From the NCBI GenBank assembly GCA_036245805.1, contig BTRK01000006.1:5869613-5933612 (forward strand): 64,000 bases of DNA. The letters are read 5' to 3'. Numbering within the stretch: position 1 is the first letter of the stretch; every line of letters begins with the position of its first letter. Of the stretch, positions 1-10,595 are shown one piece after another. The position numbers were made by a program, and so were the translations under genes. This stretch comes from Pristionchus mayeri. Its lineage: Eukaryota > Nematoda > Chromadorea > Rhabditida > Neodiplogasteridae. The notes beneath the pieces were generated by a model that worked only from the letters and a program-made list of their open reading frames with translations, was not told the origin of the DNA and did no database searches.

Positions 1-179
1 CATGGGTTCTCTTTCGCATTTAAATGCTCTCTAGCGTGTGTATACTTATTGAATATTTATGGGATTGAATCAGCAAAATGCGTCATAAGCACTCATTCGT
101 ACCATCAATTGTCTAACAATAATAGTTCTCTTTTCATATGATTTCTCCTGTGCTGCTCGAAACGCCTCACTCGATCACC

Positions 180-265
180 TCTTTAACAATCAAAAAAGAG
201 CGAAGCTTTTTAACCAAAACTAAGTTAGTTATGTAATTAAAACTTCAAAATTTGATTAGAGAGGC
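180..265. repeat. Partial copy of a hairpin MITE
   Basis: This stretch (AAAAAAGAGCGAAGCTTTTT and flanks, then AATTTGA..AGAGAGG) repeats, with small changes, one arm of the palindromic element at 16662-16999. Only one arm is present, so it is a fragment of the same family. No coding potential is seen. Confidence 0.7.
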
Positions 266-284
266 GGGGACAGCCAGAGGGAGA

Positions 285-816
285 GGGGGACGTTTCGGGA
301 TGGACCCTAAAGAATGTATAACATAAACTTTTGTTATAATTCGGGGAGAGTAGCTGATGCAAATTCATTAATGTGTTTGATTGGCTAATGGTTGCTCTAT
401 TTAATAGTATTGACAATTGAGATATAACATCAATTCGGCGAATTTTATGTTCCTCCGAAAAAAATTCCACGAACTTTTGAAACTCCCCAATACATGTATG
501 GCAATTATGGAGGAATTTGATTTTTCGCTAGTGCCAAGCGTCTACACAAAAATGTTCAACCACTCAGAAACTCTCTCTTATGGGTCCATCCCGAAACGTC
601 CCCGAAAAAATCAAATTCCTCCATAATTGACATACATGTATTGGGGTGTTTCAAAAGTTCGTGGAATTTTTTTCGGAGGAACATAAAATTCGCCGAATTG
701 ATGTTATATCTCAATTGTCAATACTATTAAATAGAGCAACCATTAGCCAATCAAACACATTAATGAATTTGCATCAGCTACTCTCCCCGAATTATAACAA
801 AAGTTTATGTTATACA
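285..816. repeat. Palindromic (foldback) element
   Basis: The segment from about 313 is repeated in reverse complement up to about 816. The arms include GTATAACATAAACTTTTGTT and a stretch around TTCAAAAGTTCGTGGAA. A second inverted pair (GGGGACGTTTCGGGATGGA at 285-306 and its complement at 579-602) lies inside and beside it, so two elements may be nested. The arm pattern 'TTGGGGTGTTTCAAAAGTTCG' resembles mariner-type terminal inverted repeats, which is inference. Apparent ORFs in both arms are mirror images and not genes. Confidence 0.75.
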
Positions 817-1401
817 TACTTTAGTGGACTAGTAACACGTTTTCGTCTAAAATATTTTCCCTGCAATGGAAAGCGAAGGTTTCATTCCTCTAAAAATCTG
901 GTTCGACAATACATGATCCCTCAATTCTAACAATGTGCTTCACTAGTGCCATTGATTTGTATTTTATGAGTGCTAGTAGTCATTCCTGATCATACTCAAA
1001 CGGAACAACAACGGTACTTTCTTTGCGCGATCATATCTAACCCAGATATGAATATGCGCTAATTGGAGACAATTAGTAGTACTTCGTATTACTTTGTACA
1101 AGGAACATTTGGTGAGCTTAGAGGGTAATATAATATCATTTGTTTGTTTGATCATGACTTGGCATCGAAAATGTGATCTTAAAATTTCAGAAAAAATCTA
1201 GTCTATTTATTTTTGCAGAAAGAGTAGTGGACCGATTCCTTCCAGATTTACCATGTATATTAAGCTATTCATGAGCTATAAAACAGCGAAGAAACAGAGA
1301 TGATATAATTAAGAAGAAGCCGAATATAAAGGAACAAATGTTGATGAAAACGTATCGTTGGGTCATTTCAGTACCCTTCACATAATCGTTTCTTGAAAAC
1401 A

Positions 1402-1551
1402 GGAGAGAGCAGCTGATGCAAATTATAATGTTTGTATGATTGTGTGATGGTTGCTCTATTCAACAGTATTGACATTTAGGATGAACAATGAATTCGTCAA
1501 ATTTTATGTTCCATCGAATAACAATTCCACGAACTTTTGAAACACCCCAAT
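1402..1551. repeat. Diverged single arm of the 285-816 foldback
   Basis: From GAGAGCAGCTGATGCAAATT to ACTTTTGAAACACCCCAATA this matches the left arm of the palindrome at 285-816 with many substitutions. It is an older solo arm of that family. Confidence 0.65.
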
Positions 1552-2109
1552 AGTACTCAGTGAGTATACCTCAGGTGTGGCTTATTTACTGTTCTAAATC
1601 ACGTATAGAGAAATGCGCTGCACCTTTGTCCGAAAGTGTCAATTTTCGAAATGTTTCATTTCGCTATCGATCAGAACGAGTTATAACTACCGTAATCTAT
1701 TGATAGTATTCATTATCAGCGCTCTAGCGCGCGGATGCGCATCGTTCATCTGTAGAGTCAGGCGAATTTCACTCATCGAGTACTCCGTGGAGTGACTCTA
1801 GAACACCTGTCCTCCATTTCTGTTTTAAGTTACGGTAGGCCAGGTCGTTATCACAAACTGGCTTTATTTCAAGTTGCCGGCCGTTATTTGCCGATTTCTC
1901 CAAACTTTATTTTTTGATTTTAAGTTAATTTTTTTAATAGTTAGTTAGTATCCACAGCTACAAATACAAAGAATAAAAATGGTCCACCCCTACCCATCTG
2001 AAGCTAAAATTGAACAAAGCTAAAACATTTCGAATTCTTCGTTTTTTCACAAGTACTTTTATCGAAATTGTATGAAATTTGGTTTTGTAAAGTTTCGAGG
2101 CACTAACAA

Positions 2110-3377
2110 TATATCACGACGGTTGCGTAAGAATCGAACAACGACGTAAAGGTCCTGGCACATCGATTTTTCGAAAAAAACGTGGAAAGGGGTTATCGAG
2201 GGTGCTGATCATCGTGGTAAACTTCATTTTACACCAAGTCGACCGATTTGGCCAGTCTGCATGTAGGCTGCATCTATATTTATGTTCATATCTCCGCAAC
2301 CGATTGAGGAATGACCTTCAAATTTGTATAGGGGTAAAATAAGATACCTACGACTCCATCGATATTAAATGTGCATATTTTATTTTGTGAAAAGTATGTG
2401 AAAATTTGGTTCTCGAATATAAGTCAAAAACCGAAAACGTGAATTGTATGAGCAGATGCGCCTTTGTCAGGGGATCATTTTTCATATGCAGGGTTGGGTG
2501 TTAGAGTTCCGCGTTTGACCGCTGCATAATATTTTCTAATCAATTTGTCGTCTCTTTGTTCAATGAGTGATGAATGCGAATCATCCCCTGACAAAGGCGC
2601 ATCTGCTCATACAATTCACGTTTTCGGTTTTTGACTTATATTCGAGAACCAAATTTTCACATACTTTTCACAAAATAAAATATGCACATTTAATATCGAT
2701 GGAGTCGTAGGTATCTTATTTTACCCCTATACAAATTTGAAGGTCATTCCTCAATCGGTTGATCATTTTTCGTATGCAGGGTTGGGTGTTAGAGTTCCGC
2801 GTTTGACCGCTGCATAATATTTTCTAATCAATTCGTCGTAATTACGCCGCGCTCTTTGTGCAATGAATGATGAATTCGAATGAGTTTCACTCTCGCCCTC
2901 GTCCTATTATTACACGAGAGTGAAACTCATTCGCATTCATCACTCATTGAACAAAGAGCGCGGCGCAATTACGACAAATTGATTAGAAAATATTATGCAG
3001 CGGTCAAACGCGGAACTCTAACACCCAACCCTGCATATGAAAAATGATCCCCTGACAAAGGCGCATCTGCTCATACAATTCAAGTTTTCGGTTTTTGGCT
3101 TTTTTTTAAAATTTCAAATACTTTTCACAAAATAAAATATGCAAATTTTATATCGATGGAGTCGTAGGTATCTTATTTTACCCCTATACAAATTTGAAGG
3201 TCATTCCTCAATCGGTTGCGGATATATGAACATAAATATAGATGCAGCCTACATGCAGCCTGGCCTAACCGGTCGAGTTGGTGCAAAATGAAGTTTACCA
3301 CGATGATCAGCACCCTCGATAACCCCTTTCGTGTGCCAGACTTTGTTCGACTCTTAGGCAACCGCCGTCATATCAGC
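2110..3377. repeat. Complex foldback element, ~1.27 kb
   Basis: The outer arms run from ATATCACGACGGTTGC at about 2115 to its inverted counterpart ending at about 3377. They include GGTTATCGAGGGTGCTGATC and its complement near 3300-3325. Inside lie further inverted and direct copies of a ~300-bp block (GACAAAGGCGCATCTGCTCA occurs three times, in both orientations) and a small inner hairpin at 2880-2930 (GAGTTTCACTCTCG / CGAGAGTGAAACTC). Repeated fold-back growth or nested insertion is likely. There is no credible gene; the ORFs at 2114-2299 and 3173-3419 are arm reflections. Confidence 0.8.
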
Positions 3378-3849
3378 ATGTTGTTTTGTGTGCAACATAC
3401 GAGGGGTGCATGCCGATAATCTAATAATTTGATTTTCGGAAATATATTTTCCAATAGTATTCCCTCCTTCCACTACCTTACCACATTCCTTCATTCTCAC
3501 CCCCTCCCCCCTTTAGAGATCCCCTGACGCTGGATCTCGGAGCAGAGTCTACCTGGTCTACCTCGAGTGCCTCCTCATCGATAAAACTCCCCATCAGAAC
3601 AGACGAAGACAGATGAGACCAGCCGATTGGATCTTCGCATTTTACGATTGCACCTCCTTCCCCCCCATTCCCCCCTTCCTATCGTATTCGACCTCAGTGT
3701 GAGGAGAGTCAACTCTCTTGTATCATAACACATAAGTAATTATTCGTCTTTCGTTGCGCCGCCGAGCGTATATAAAATATATATAATATATAAATCGGTT
3801 AGTAGAGTTTAATACAGACTTTGAAATTCACGCCGCCGTCACCATTTCA
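3378..3849. other. Pyrimidine-rich segment with TATA-like stretch; possible solo LTR
   Basis: The segment carries C/T-rich blocks (near 3460-3520 and 3650-3680), then an A/T run with TATATAAATCGG near 3780-3800, and ends TTTCA at 3849. It abuts the last exon of the F-box-like pseudogene at 3839-5720 and supplies that reading frame's stop codon, as an insertion would. No second copy of the segment and no clean target-site duplication were found, so the LTR label is only a guess. Confidence 0.3.
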
Positions 3850-4073
3850 GATAGTCTCTAAGAGACTGGAATTCGGGGTACTTTATGGTAATATACGGGT
3901 TTGGGCTCCAAGGGGCATTTCTAATTGTCAGCGTATAATGTCCGATTTGAGCATCAATGGGTTCAGCACTAATCTGAGCTTGGTGCAATGCTTTTGTCGT
4001 TGTGTTATGAACAATCTTAAATGACTTCAGCCATTGTTAACAGCAATTCGGAAGAGGTTGTACAAGAAACGTA

Positions 4074-4163
4074 GGCGCTAGGTCGGATGAGAACTATGAC
4101 GTCATGACACCTTTGATCTATCGAAGACGGCATGACATCATAGTTCTCATCCGACCTAGTGCC
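4074..4163. mobile_element. Short MITE with GGCNCTAGGTCGGATGAG ends
   Basis: A 90-bp near-perfect hairpin with ends GGCGCTAGGTCGGATGAG and CTCATCCGACCTAGTGCC, in an intron of the F-box-like pseudogene at 3839-5720. The same ends recur at 25805-25901 and, singly, near 22614-22634. Confidence 0.75.
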
Positions 4164-5346
4164 GAAACGGATCCAATCAACGGAAATCCGTTTCTTTCTT
4201 GAAATCCGTTTCCCTCTCGTTGGTTTTCGCAATCTCACTCAAAAAAATGAGGGAAAAACGAACAAGTCCATCTAAAAAATCAGCAAATAACATACCTGAA
4301 GAAGTTTATCCGTTTCTGTCATTGACAAAACACCAGAAGACGTGAGATTAATCCACAAATATTCAAAATTTCGAAGTTGCAATTTTTTAAAAATTGAGAA
4401 AGCCGTGAGCTGCGGATCTAGTTCTTTACATACCGTTAGTAGCAGGATTTTAACAATGCCATCAATTTGTGAAATGTAGTTGATCGATGCTTAAACAAAC
4501 GAAAAGATATTGTTAACAACGGTAAAATCACCTTTTTCGATCTTTCTACACAGAGCTCAAGCGAATTAGGCTTAATACGCTCCATTAGCTCAGCGTATAC
4601 TTGTCTGAAGGAATATAAGTTGTCACTGGTTTACAATAAACAAAATGTTATTGAAATGATACATTTCTTTATAGAGATACAACATATTAAATAACTCACA
4701 AGTTTATGTTCAATGTTTCGGTTCCTATGTGAGGTGTCGTATGCATTTCGCAGCAAGATGGCCAGAAAATACATGAATTGCTTCTGGCGAAACGTAAAGA
4801 AGCTTCAGCATTTTAAATGTTGTTCGCCCAAAAAGGGGTTTAAAGTAGTCAAGGAACGTTTTCATTTCATTAATTTTCATGTTTGTTGTTAATACCTGAA
4901 ACGACATTGTTAATTTTAAATATGAAAATTTGCAAAATGTACTTACAACTTTATTCATGTCAGCAGGGCGGTCCAATGGAAATGAGAATCCGTTAATACC
5001 AAACTTCTTCAAGCCCGAGTTCAACCAGTTTCTCCACAAACAACAATCAATGGGAAATTCAAAATGAAGCTTTATTTCCACGTTATTTGATGGGGTGTCT
5101 CCCTGAATGTTCATTTGTCTGTCTCCATTTTCAAATTTAATCGCTCACCACCAGAAAAAGCGCGTATCTTATGACAACCCCGTCGGAATAATTATCGACA
5201 GCCTTCTTTGCATATTTATTAATCTGTGGGAATACAACAATTTCAATTATTTAAATAAATATATATATATATATATTTTAATTATGTATAGAAAACACAG
5301 GGCCTCAACCTTGACTCAAAAAAATGTACTTTTGATGAATAATTTG

Positions 5347-5598
5347 TTAAAGGAGGAGTAAAGGTAAACGCGCGCCCGGTTGAAATATGTTTCAATGAGA
5401 GGAGAACTCTCTTAAAGTTGCGTGCTCTCTCGCTCGTTGCCTGAGCTTTCCCTGATTTGGATCTCAGCCAACTACCGATAGCTCTTTTTGTAATGGAGAT
5501 ATCAATGTGAAAATTTAGGAGCTTCTTATCGTTGAGGAGATCTATTCCGTACATATGAAAGCTTCAAAAATTGAATTTTGACTTTGCTCCTCCTTTAA
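5347..5598. mobile_element. TTAA-flanked MITE (piggyBac-like)
   Basis: The element is bounded by TTAA on each side, with inverted ends AGGAGGAG / CTCCTCCT. The interior matches the copies at 46432-46684 and 55135-55386 (for example GCGCGCCCGGTTGAAATATG). TTAA duplication is the hallmark of piggyBac transposition; no transposase is present. It sits in intron 1 of the F-box-like pseudogene at 3839-5720. Confidence 0.75.
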
Positions 5599-5948
5599 AT
5601 GTTGCAAAATGAAAAGATCAAAAAAGGTACCTCTCTCAGACACATCATTGCTTCGATTTCCATGTAGCTGAATATGTTTAGAATACTATTAATCCGGAGT
5701 CCAGAAAAATCAAGCGGCATACTTTTGTTCTCTAAACGTGACAAGGTGAAATCGTATTTCTTATAGCGCTGAATCCGCTCTCATCTCATCACAATTTTCG
5801 AATATAATTGAGAAAACAAATTAATGAAAAATAGCAGCTGGCAATTATTGTTTATTTCTCAATAGAGCCACGCGTCCTTTTCAGGTCTTGAGAAGGAACG
5901 CGATTATTATTATACATTCGAAATTACGGTTGCTTTAAGCATAGCTAG

Positions 5949-6060
5949 TAGTGATGCCAAATCGGCGCGCGCTCTCCTCGTTTCACACGCTCTCTCGCTC
6001 TGTCTGACCGGTGAGAGAGCTTGTGAAACGAGGAGAGCGCGCGCCGATTTGGCATCACTA
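5949..6060. mobile_element. hAT-like palindromic MITE, family 1
   Basis: A 112-bp near-perfect palindrome from TAGTGATGCCAAATCGGC to its complement, with a core of CGCTCTCTCGCTCTG. It is nearly identical to 6777-6888 and close to 7980-8091 and 46763-46873. Two of those copies have exact 8-bp target duplications, as for hAT elements; here the flanking duplication is less clear (TAGCTA on both sides). Confidence 0.8.
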
Positions 6061-6262
6061 TTAGCTACTTTAAATATGTAAGCGATACCAATCGAATGAA
6101 AACCTTTTTTTTATAGCGTGTGAGTTCTCTATGAGAAGGAACAGAGTGGTGAATACTTCCAGGATATGCGAATGAAACAGGAGAATAGTTTCGAGAATAA
6201 TACGAATTGAGAATAGCGAACGAAAGATTCTAAGCGATCAAAAAGAGCACTGGTGGAATTAA

Positions 6263-6520
6263 TGTACTTTTAGCCGATAGTAATCGTGGTTTCCCGAGAT
6301 CCCGATTTTGAAATCTATACTCTGAATTGATACATGCAGCTTATTCACGCAACCAGAAAGTTTTGAAAGCCATGTCATCGCATCTGAAGTGCTTATTGAA
6401 CGATTATTCGTCTGGATCTCACTCTCTCTCTTGTCAGATAATAACTCTAATGAGGCGATATCGTTCACGATTAGTTTACCTTTTTCGATCTTGTCTACAC
6501 TGAACTCCTATTATGCGCAA
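6263..6520 (-). pseudogene. F-box-like family fragment (exons 5-6)
   Basis: The minus strand encodes the end of exon 5 (near 6515-6482, ending before GTAAAC) and part of exon 6 (AMTWLSKLSGCVNKLHV, about 6400-6263). It is very similar to the neighbouring copy at 7034-7929, breaks off within exon 6, and lacks the other exons. It is a truncated duplicate. Confidence 0.6.
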
Positions 6521-6714
6521 TAAATTTACGCCATACAGAGTCGGAAGGGGTACGAGATCGTCCGCAACAAGAGCTATACCGCCATTGGACTACTCGAGCA
6601 CACGATAGAGAAGACTGGCGGAACTGTGATCCACGCGGCATAGCCCGTTTAAGATGCATCTACTAAGTAACTAAGTAAGTAGTATTCTGAATTGAATTAT
6701 TGTTCCATTAAAAC

Positions 6715-6949
6715 ATTCAAAGTTGACCCTGACGCACAGGCAACGACCGAGAGAGCACGCGAATTGAAGAGAACACTAGTGATGCCAAATCGGCGCGCGC
6801 TCTCCTCGTTTCACACGCTCTCTCGCTCTGTCTGACCGGTGAGAGAGCTTGTGAAACGAGGAGAGCGCGCGCCGATTTGGCATCACTAGAGAACACCCTA
6901 TTAGAAATATATTTCAGCCACGCGCGTTTTTGCTGATAATCCTGCTTTA
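6715..6949. mobile_element. Fragment of a TTAA element with a nested MITE
   Basis: The two flanks (6715-6776 and 6889-6949, ending GATAATCCTGCTTTAA) match in reverse the TTAA element at 26095-26350. They are split by the family-1 palindrome at 6777-6888, so the hAT-like MITE jumped into an older TTAA element. Confidence 0.6.
6777..6888. mobile_element. hAT-like palindromic MITE, family 1, with 8-bp TSD
   Basis: The palindrome starts TAGTGATGCCAAATCGG and ends in its complement. It is flanked by an exact 8-bp direct repeat, GAGAACAC, at 6769-6776 and 6889-6896. An 8-bp duplication is typical of hAT transposition. Confidence 0.85.
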
Positions 6950-7033
6950 ACATATTAAATCAGCGGAAAAATATGATTTCTATTCTTATGCGAAAAAACA
7001 GACAACAGAAATATTATTTATAGGATTCGGGAT

Positions 7034-7929
7034 TCAGAAATACTCCAGATGACTCAAAATGAATCGGTTTTGAAATACAATTTCCATTTCATAATGACCT
7101 ATTTGAGCTTTAGTCCGGGCAGCTCGAGTGAGGGCGCAGATCCGGACTTTCGTCGTTGTGTTATGCAGAATCTGAATTTTGTTTTGCAAAACGTATCGAT
7201 TGTCTCCAATTCATCAAAATAATATTCAAAACGCAATTGGATTTACCTGAACAAGTTCGACTGTGTCAGATAATGATATAATGTCATAATCGATATTTAT
7301 GCTGAGCCGTTCAAAACCTTGTCGATACAAGTCTCGAGCAATCGAAACTGGTGTGAGTCCAGGCGGCAGTGGCTTCCACACCAATATGAGAAGCTTTTTC
7401 ACGTAACCAGAAAGTTTTGAAATCCATTCGATCACTTCTGAATGCATTATTGAACGATTATTCGTCTGGATCTCTCTCTCTTGTCAGATAATATATCCAA
7501 TGAGGCGATATCGTTCACGATTAGTTTACCTTTTCCGATCTTGCATACACTGAACTCTAGAAAGTTAGGTCTGCTATGCGCAATCAATTCACGATAAGTA
7601 GGCCTGAAGGAGAACATTTGAAGGCTTTTAGTTGATATTTTAACGATATTCGCTTGATCAATAAGTTATTTGTTTATATGATTTTGGATATGCCAGTACA
7701 TCTGTCGAGCTCACGATTGACCATGTCTAATGATTTCTCAAGCACCTTTTGGGTTTGATAAACCCCTTCAATTCGAAATAACTGTTCTCCCGCTTCTCAT
7801 ACACTACCTTACACACAGTGAGCGGAATAAATTAAATACCTCTCTCATTCGCATTGTTGTCCTGAAATGCACGTAGCTGAAGATGGCATCAATTCCTTTC
7901 TTCGGGAGGTCATGGAAGTTGAACGGCAT
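7034..7929 (-). pseudogene. F-box-like family copy B, exons 2-4 missing
   Basis: Exon 1 is 7929-7840 (MPFNFHDLPKKGIDAIFSY, ends RMRE before GTATTT). Exon 5 is about 7610-7536 (TYRELIAHSRPNFLEF). Exon 6 ends VELVQ before GTAAATCC near 7249 (EWISKLSGYVKKLLILV). Exon 7 is 7171-7034 (ILHNTTTKVRI ... IGHYEMEI, stop TGA). Only about 230 bp separate exon 1 from exon 5, and no sequence like the family's exons 2, 3 and 4 is visible there, so the gene has an internal deletion. Confidence 0.65.
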
Positions 7930-7979
7930 TGCTCACTTCTTTCTGTGAAAGAAGTGTCGAGAGTGAAATGGAGAACAAC

Positions 7980-8091
7980 TAGTGATGCCAAAACTGCGCG
8001 CGCTCTCCTCATTTCACACGCTCTCTCGCTCTGTCTGACCGACGAGAGAGCGTGTGAAACGAGGAGAGCGCGCGCCGTTTTGGCATTACTA
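7980..8091. mobile_element. hAT-like palindromic MITE, family 1, with 8-bp TSD
   Basis: The palindrome from TAGTGATGCCAAAACTGC to its complement is flanked by the exact direct repeat AGAACAAC at 7972-7979 and 8092-8099. It lies just upstream of the F-box-like copy at 7034-7929. Confidence 0.85.
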
Positions 8092-8242
8092 AGAACAACT
8101 ATCTGGTCACTAAATTAATGGAGACCCCTCGCGCCAATTTCTACCTAACCAGTGCAAAGCATGGTTTCTGGCAGAGATTATTCTTCCATAAGGGCATCTC
8201 TCAGGAACGTGGCGCAGCTCCATAGGGAAGAAGCGGTCACGC

Positions 8243-8436
8243 GTTTGAGGCGAAAAACTAATTAATAAACAAGAAAGGGGGAATGGAATTGATTTGATTA
8301 ATGAGGGGCAAGTGTACCTTTATTAGAGGAGAAGGAACTGAAGAGTCGATCGATCAATGTTGAAGTCGATCGATGGTGTGCGGTGTAAGTCGGACCAAGT
8401 GAACCGCGTCTAACAATGAAGCGTAATGAACGTAGG
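8243..8436 (-). repeat. 3' LTR of the BEL/Pao element
   Basis: Direct repeat of 15465-15663, sharing GAGGCGAAAAACTAATTAAT through GTAATGAACGTAGG. It lacks 5 nt present in the other copy. The element reads right to left, so this is the downstream LTR. Confidence 0.85.
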
Positions 8437-8511
8437 CCAATCTGGCCGAAGTTAACAAGTGGGGGAAACTCCAAGGGCTCCAATTGGGGAGGTAGAATTC
8501 TTCGTAGCCTT

Positions 8512-9350
8512 TTAGGGCTGTAGCTCCGGGTTACGAGGACAAAAGTACTGCTGGTGGCGGAGTCCGCGGCCCTGCTCGTCCTTACATCCTCGGACACACA
8601 CATCTGGCTCGCACGAGGCTGAGTGTGCGGCGTTCTTGATACGGAAACACCGAAGACACTGATTCGGAGCCATGAGGGAAAGGCGGGTGGAAATGCTCGT
8701 GACATGGGAACAATTGCGGGAGTAATGGATCGTCGAATTACAGAAAGTACATTTCACAGTCTGAGCGATATGGGATGGCTTGGAAATGGGGTTAGTGCGT
8801 GGAGCAATGGGGGATCGACTACGATCTCTTGAATGAGTAGGACGGTCCAGTGAATTCGGGGTACGAAACTGTGAACGAGGGGCAATGCTAATGCGATGGG
8901 TATGAGGGGTGGAGATTGAATGGGAGTGGTTGGGGGAAGGCTGAGTGGTGTTACTCAAAATGGCAGAGAGGGAGAGGGACATCGAGCCGAGCTCGTTCTT
9001 GATGATCTTCGACTCATTGGAGACGTGAGCCTTGAGATAGTTGAGATCCTCTTTGAGACTCTTTATTTCCTCACGACTCTTGTACAGCTCAGAATGAAGA
9101 GAATCGAATAAGGACTCGATGAAATCCTGAAGGGAAAAGATAAATGAACTGATAGACATGATGGTTTGATTGATATTGAGAATGTGATAGAGATGATAAA
9201 AGGGGAGTTTCGTGATTATGAAAATATGAAATACTGGATTGATGGATTTGAGGGACGAGATTCAATTATTACCCTAGTAGAGTAGTCGTCGTACGACGTG
9301 AGAAGAGCTGCCTCTTGGTCCATCTTCAATTCTTCTTCATGATCGACCGA
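8512..9350 (-). CDS. BEL/Pao third ORF: coiled-coil plus zinc-knuckle protein, probably spliced
   Basis: An open frame lies downstream of the integrase, where some retroelements carry env. The main exon, 9126-8512, follows a CCCTTCAG acceptor. A phase-compatible upstream exon, 9350-9273 (begins SVDHEEELKMDQ), is bounded by ATTCAG and GGGTAATAA. An unspliced start at 9159 is also possible. The N-terminus looks coiled-coil (YKSREEIKSLKEDLNYLK). Next is a Ser/Pro/Arg-rich linker, then a Cys/His region (CTFCNSTIHYSRNC, CLRCF, H..SC, C...H...C). That region has the same spacing as the knuckles in this element's own pol start (CVFCGTHQYSGEC, CFSCF). It therefore looks like a duplicated nucleocapsid-type domain and not an envelope. 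Role unknown; nucleic-acid binding is inferred. Confidence 0.6.
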
Positions 9351-9461
9351 CTGAATGGAAATGATAAGTGAATAGAATGAAATAAATTATTGTATTATAA
9401 TTTCGGTGTGTATGCACAGTGGAATCCTCGGGGGAGGGGAAAGGGGGCAGGGCAGTGATTC

Positions 9462-10595
9462 CTAATTGCGCCGCGCTGAGCTCTTCGATCTAGTGACCAT
9501 GGGATGGGATGCTTGTTCTACTGGGCCCACAGGGTGTGTATTTTCTGATGAATGAATCTCAAGTGGGATCAGAAGATTGAGAGGTCTCTCGATTGTCCTG
9601 CCGGCATGTGATCGCAGCGTGGCCGAAGTATCAGTGAGTGAGAGGATCTTCGCCATTTTCCAGGATGATCTCGGTGTAGTTTCACTCTCGTCTACCACTA
9701 GGACAATGGAACCAATTTTGGGGACGGAACTGGATGATCGGTTAGACTGTAGTGGGTCGGATGAATGATTCTGCGAATCTCTGAGGGTGATGAGGTACTC
9801 ACTATACCATCTTCTCCAGAACGATTCAACGATTTTGATCGATCGTCTGAGTTGTTTCATTGCTGCTTCTCTGCTTGAGTTTTCCTCTTCTGGAGGAATG
9901 TAGTCGTCACTATCAGTGAGGGTGAGTGAGCAACCAAGGAAGGAACTGGGCAGTATGAGATCGATAGGTCTAAGTATGGGACCAGAGAAAGACTGGATGT
10001 CATCTGATGAAACGTATGTAAGAGGTCTCGAATTGAGGAGCGCCTCAACTTCACAAGTAAACGTGTCGAATTCGTCTCTGGTGAGTTTCTTCTTCCCTAT
10101 GGAACGGGAGAATGATTCCTTGATGATTTTGATGAGTCTCTCGTAGATTCCTCCCTTCCATGGAGAATGGGCAGTGGTGAAGTTCCAAGTGATCCCTAGT
10201 GAGGAGAAAAGTGTGTTGATCTCAGGGTCGATCTCAGATTTGGACAACAATGTGCTTGCCATCGTAAAAGTGGTAGCCTTGTCGGAGGTGATTCTCTGGG
10301 GTGTCCCTTTACGGGAACAGAAACGACGGAAGGCAAGAATGAATGCAGAGGGGAGAAGCGATGAGACCACTTCGAGATGGGTGAGTCTGGTGGACAAGCA
10401 TGTGAAAACAACGATCCAGACTTTCGAGTTGTCATCGACATGGAATGGACCTGCATAATCTAGCCCACAGTGCTCGAATGGGAGGCTCTGTCTGACTCTA
10501 TCAGAAGGGAGTGGAGGAGTCTGAGGGTATGTGAATGGAAGATTATTGGTCTTCCTGCAAGGAATGCATTGCCTGAGAGTGGACTTGACAGAGGT
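9462..10595 (-). CDS. BEL/Pao integrase core and C-terminal domain (after frameshift)
   Basis: The frame continues pol after a one-base shift near 10595; the integrase zinc-binding segment (STLRQCIPC) is split by it. Downstream are catalytic-core landmarks: GLDYAGPF, TSDKATTF and WKGGIYERLIKIIKES, which hold the D, D and E positions, then the Pao-type C-terminal domain (RRSIKIVESFWRRWYSEYL ... GSIVLVVDE). The first methionine in this frame is at 10397, but the product would normally come from the gag-pol polyprotein. The stop is at 9462. Confidence 0.8.
   Translation of the reverse strand, partial: TSVKSTLRQCIPCRKTNNLPFTYPQTPPLPSDRVRQSLPFEHCGLDYAGPFHVDDNSKVWIVVFTCLSTRLTHLEVVSSLLPSAFILAFRRFCSRKGTPQRITSDKATTFTMASTLLSKSEIDPEINTLFSSLGITWNFTTAHSPWKGGIYERLIKIIKESFSRSIGKKKLTRDEFDTFTCEVEALLNSRPLTYVSSDDIQSFSGPILRPIDLILPSSFLGCSLTLTDSDDYIPPEEENSSREAAMKQLRRSIKIVESFWRRWYSEYLITLRDSQNHSSDPLQSNRSSSSVPKIGSIVLVVDESETTPRSSWKMAKILSLTDTSATLRSHAGRTIERPLNLLIPLEIHSSENTHPVGPVEQASHPMVTRSKSSARRN

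Larger units (their letters stand above)
3839..5720 (-). pseudogene. F-box-like family copy A (seven exons, two frameshifts)
   Basis: Exons on the minus strand: 5720-5631 (starts MPLDFSGL, ends CLRE, the F-box-like half), 5223-5149 (INKYAKKAVDNYS), 5102-4947 (CCLWRNWLN), 4895-4700 (FLDYFKPLFGRT), 4604-4532 (VYAELMERIKP), about 4480-4296 (ISQIDGIVKILL, ending LLQ), and 4015-3839 (IVHNTTTK ... IGHYTL). Exons 1-3 join in phase 0 with GT donors and CAG acceptors. Exon 4 is 196 nt where sister copies have 197, and its frame shifts near 4727. Exon 5 is 73 nt where sisters have 74. The acceptor of exon 6 is not a clean TTTCAG. Two single-base losses make a pseudogene likely unless they are sequencing errors. 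A TTAA MITE sits in intron 1 and another MITE in intron 6. F-box proteins usually act as substrate adaptors of SCF ubiquitin ligases; no partner can be read here. Confidence 0.7.

Noticed and set aside
237..930. ORFs of 77 and 94 aa sharing sequence on opposite strands
   Set aside because: They are mirror images generated by the palindrome; no splice or protein-family evidence.
8298..8705. 135-aa ORF over the BEL 3' LTR and ORF3
   Set aside because: It overlaps the zinc-knuckle frame in another phase and runs into the LTR; a shadow.
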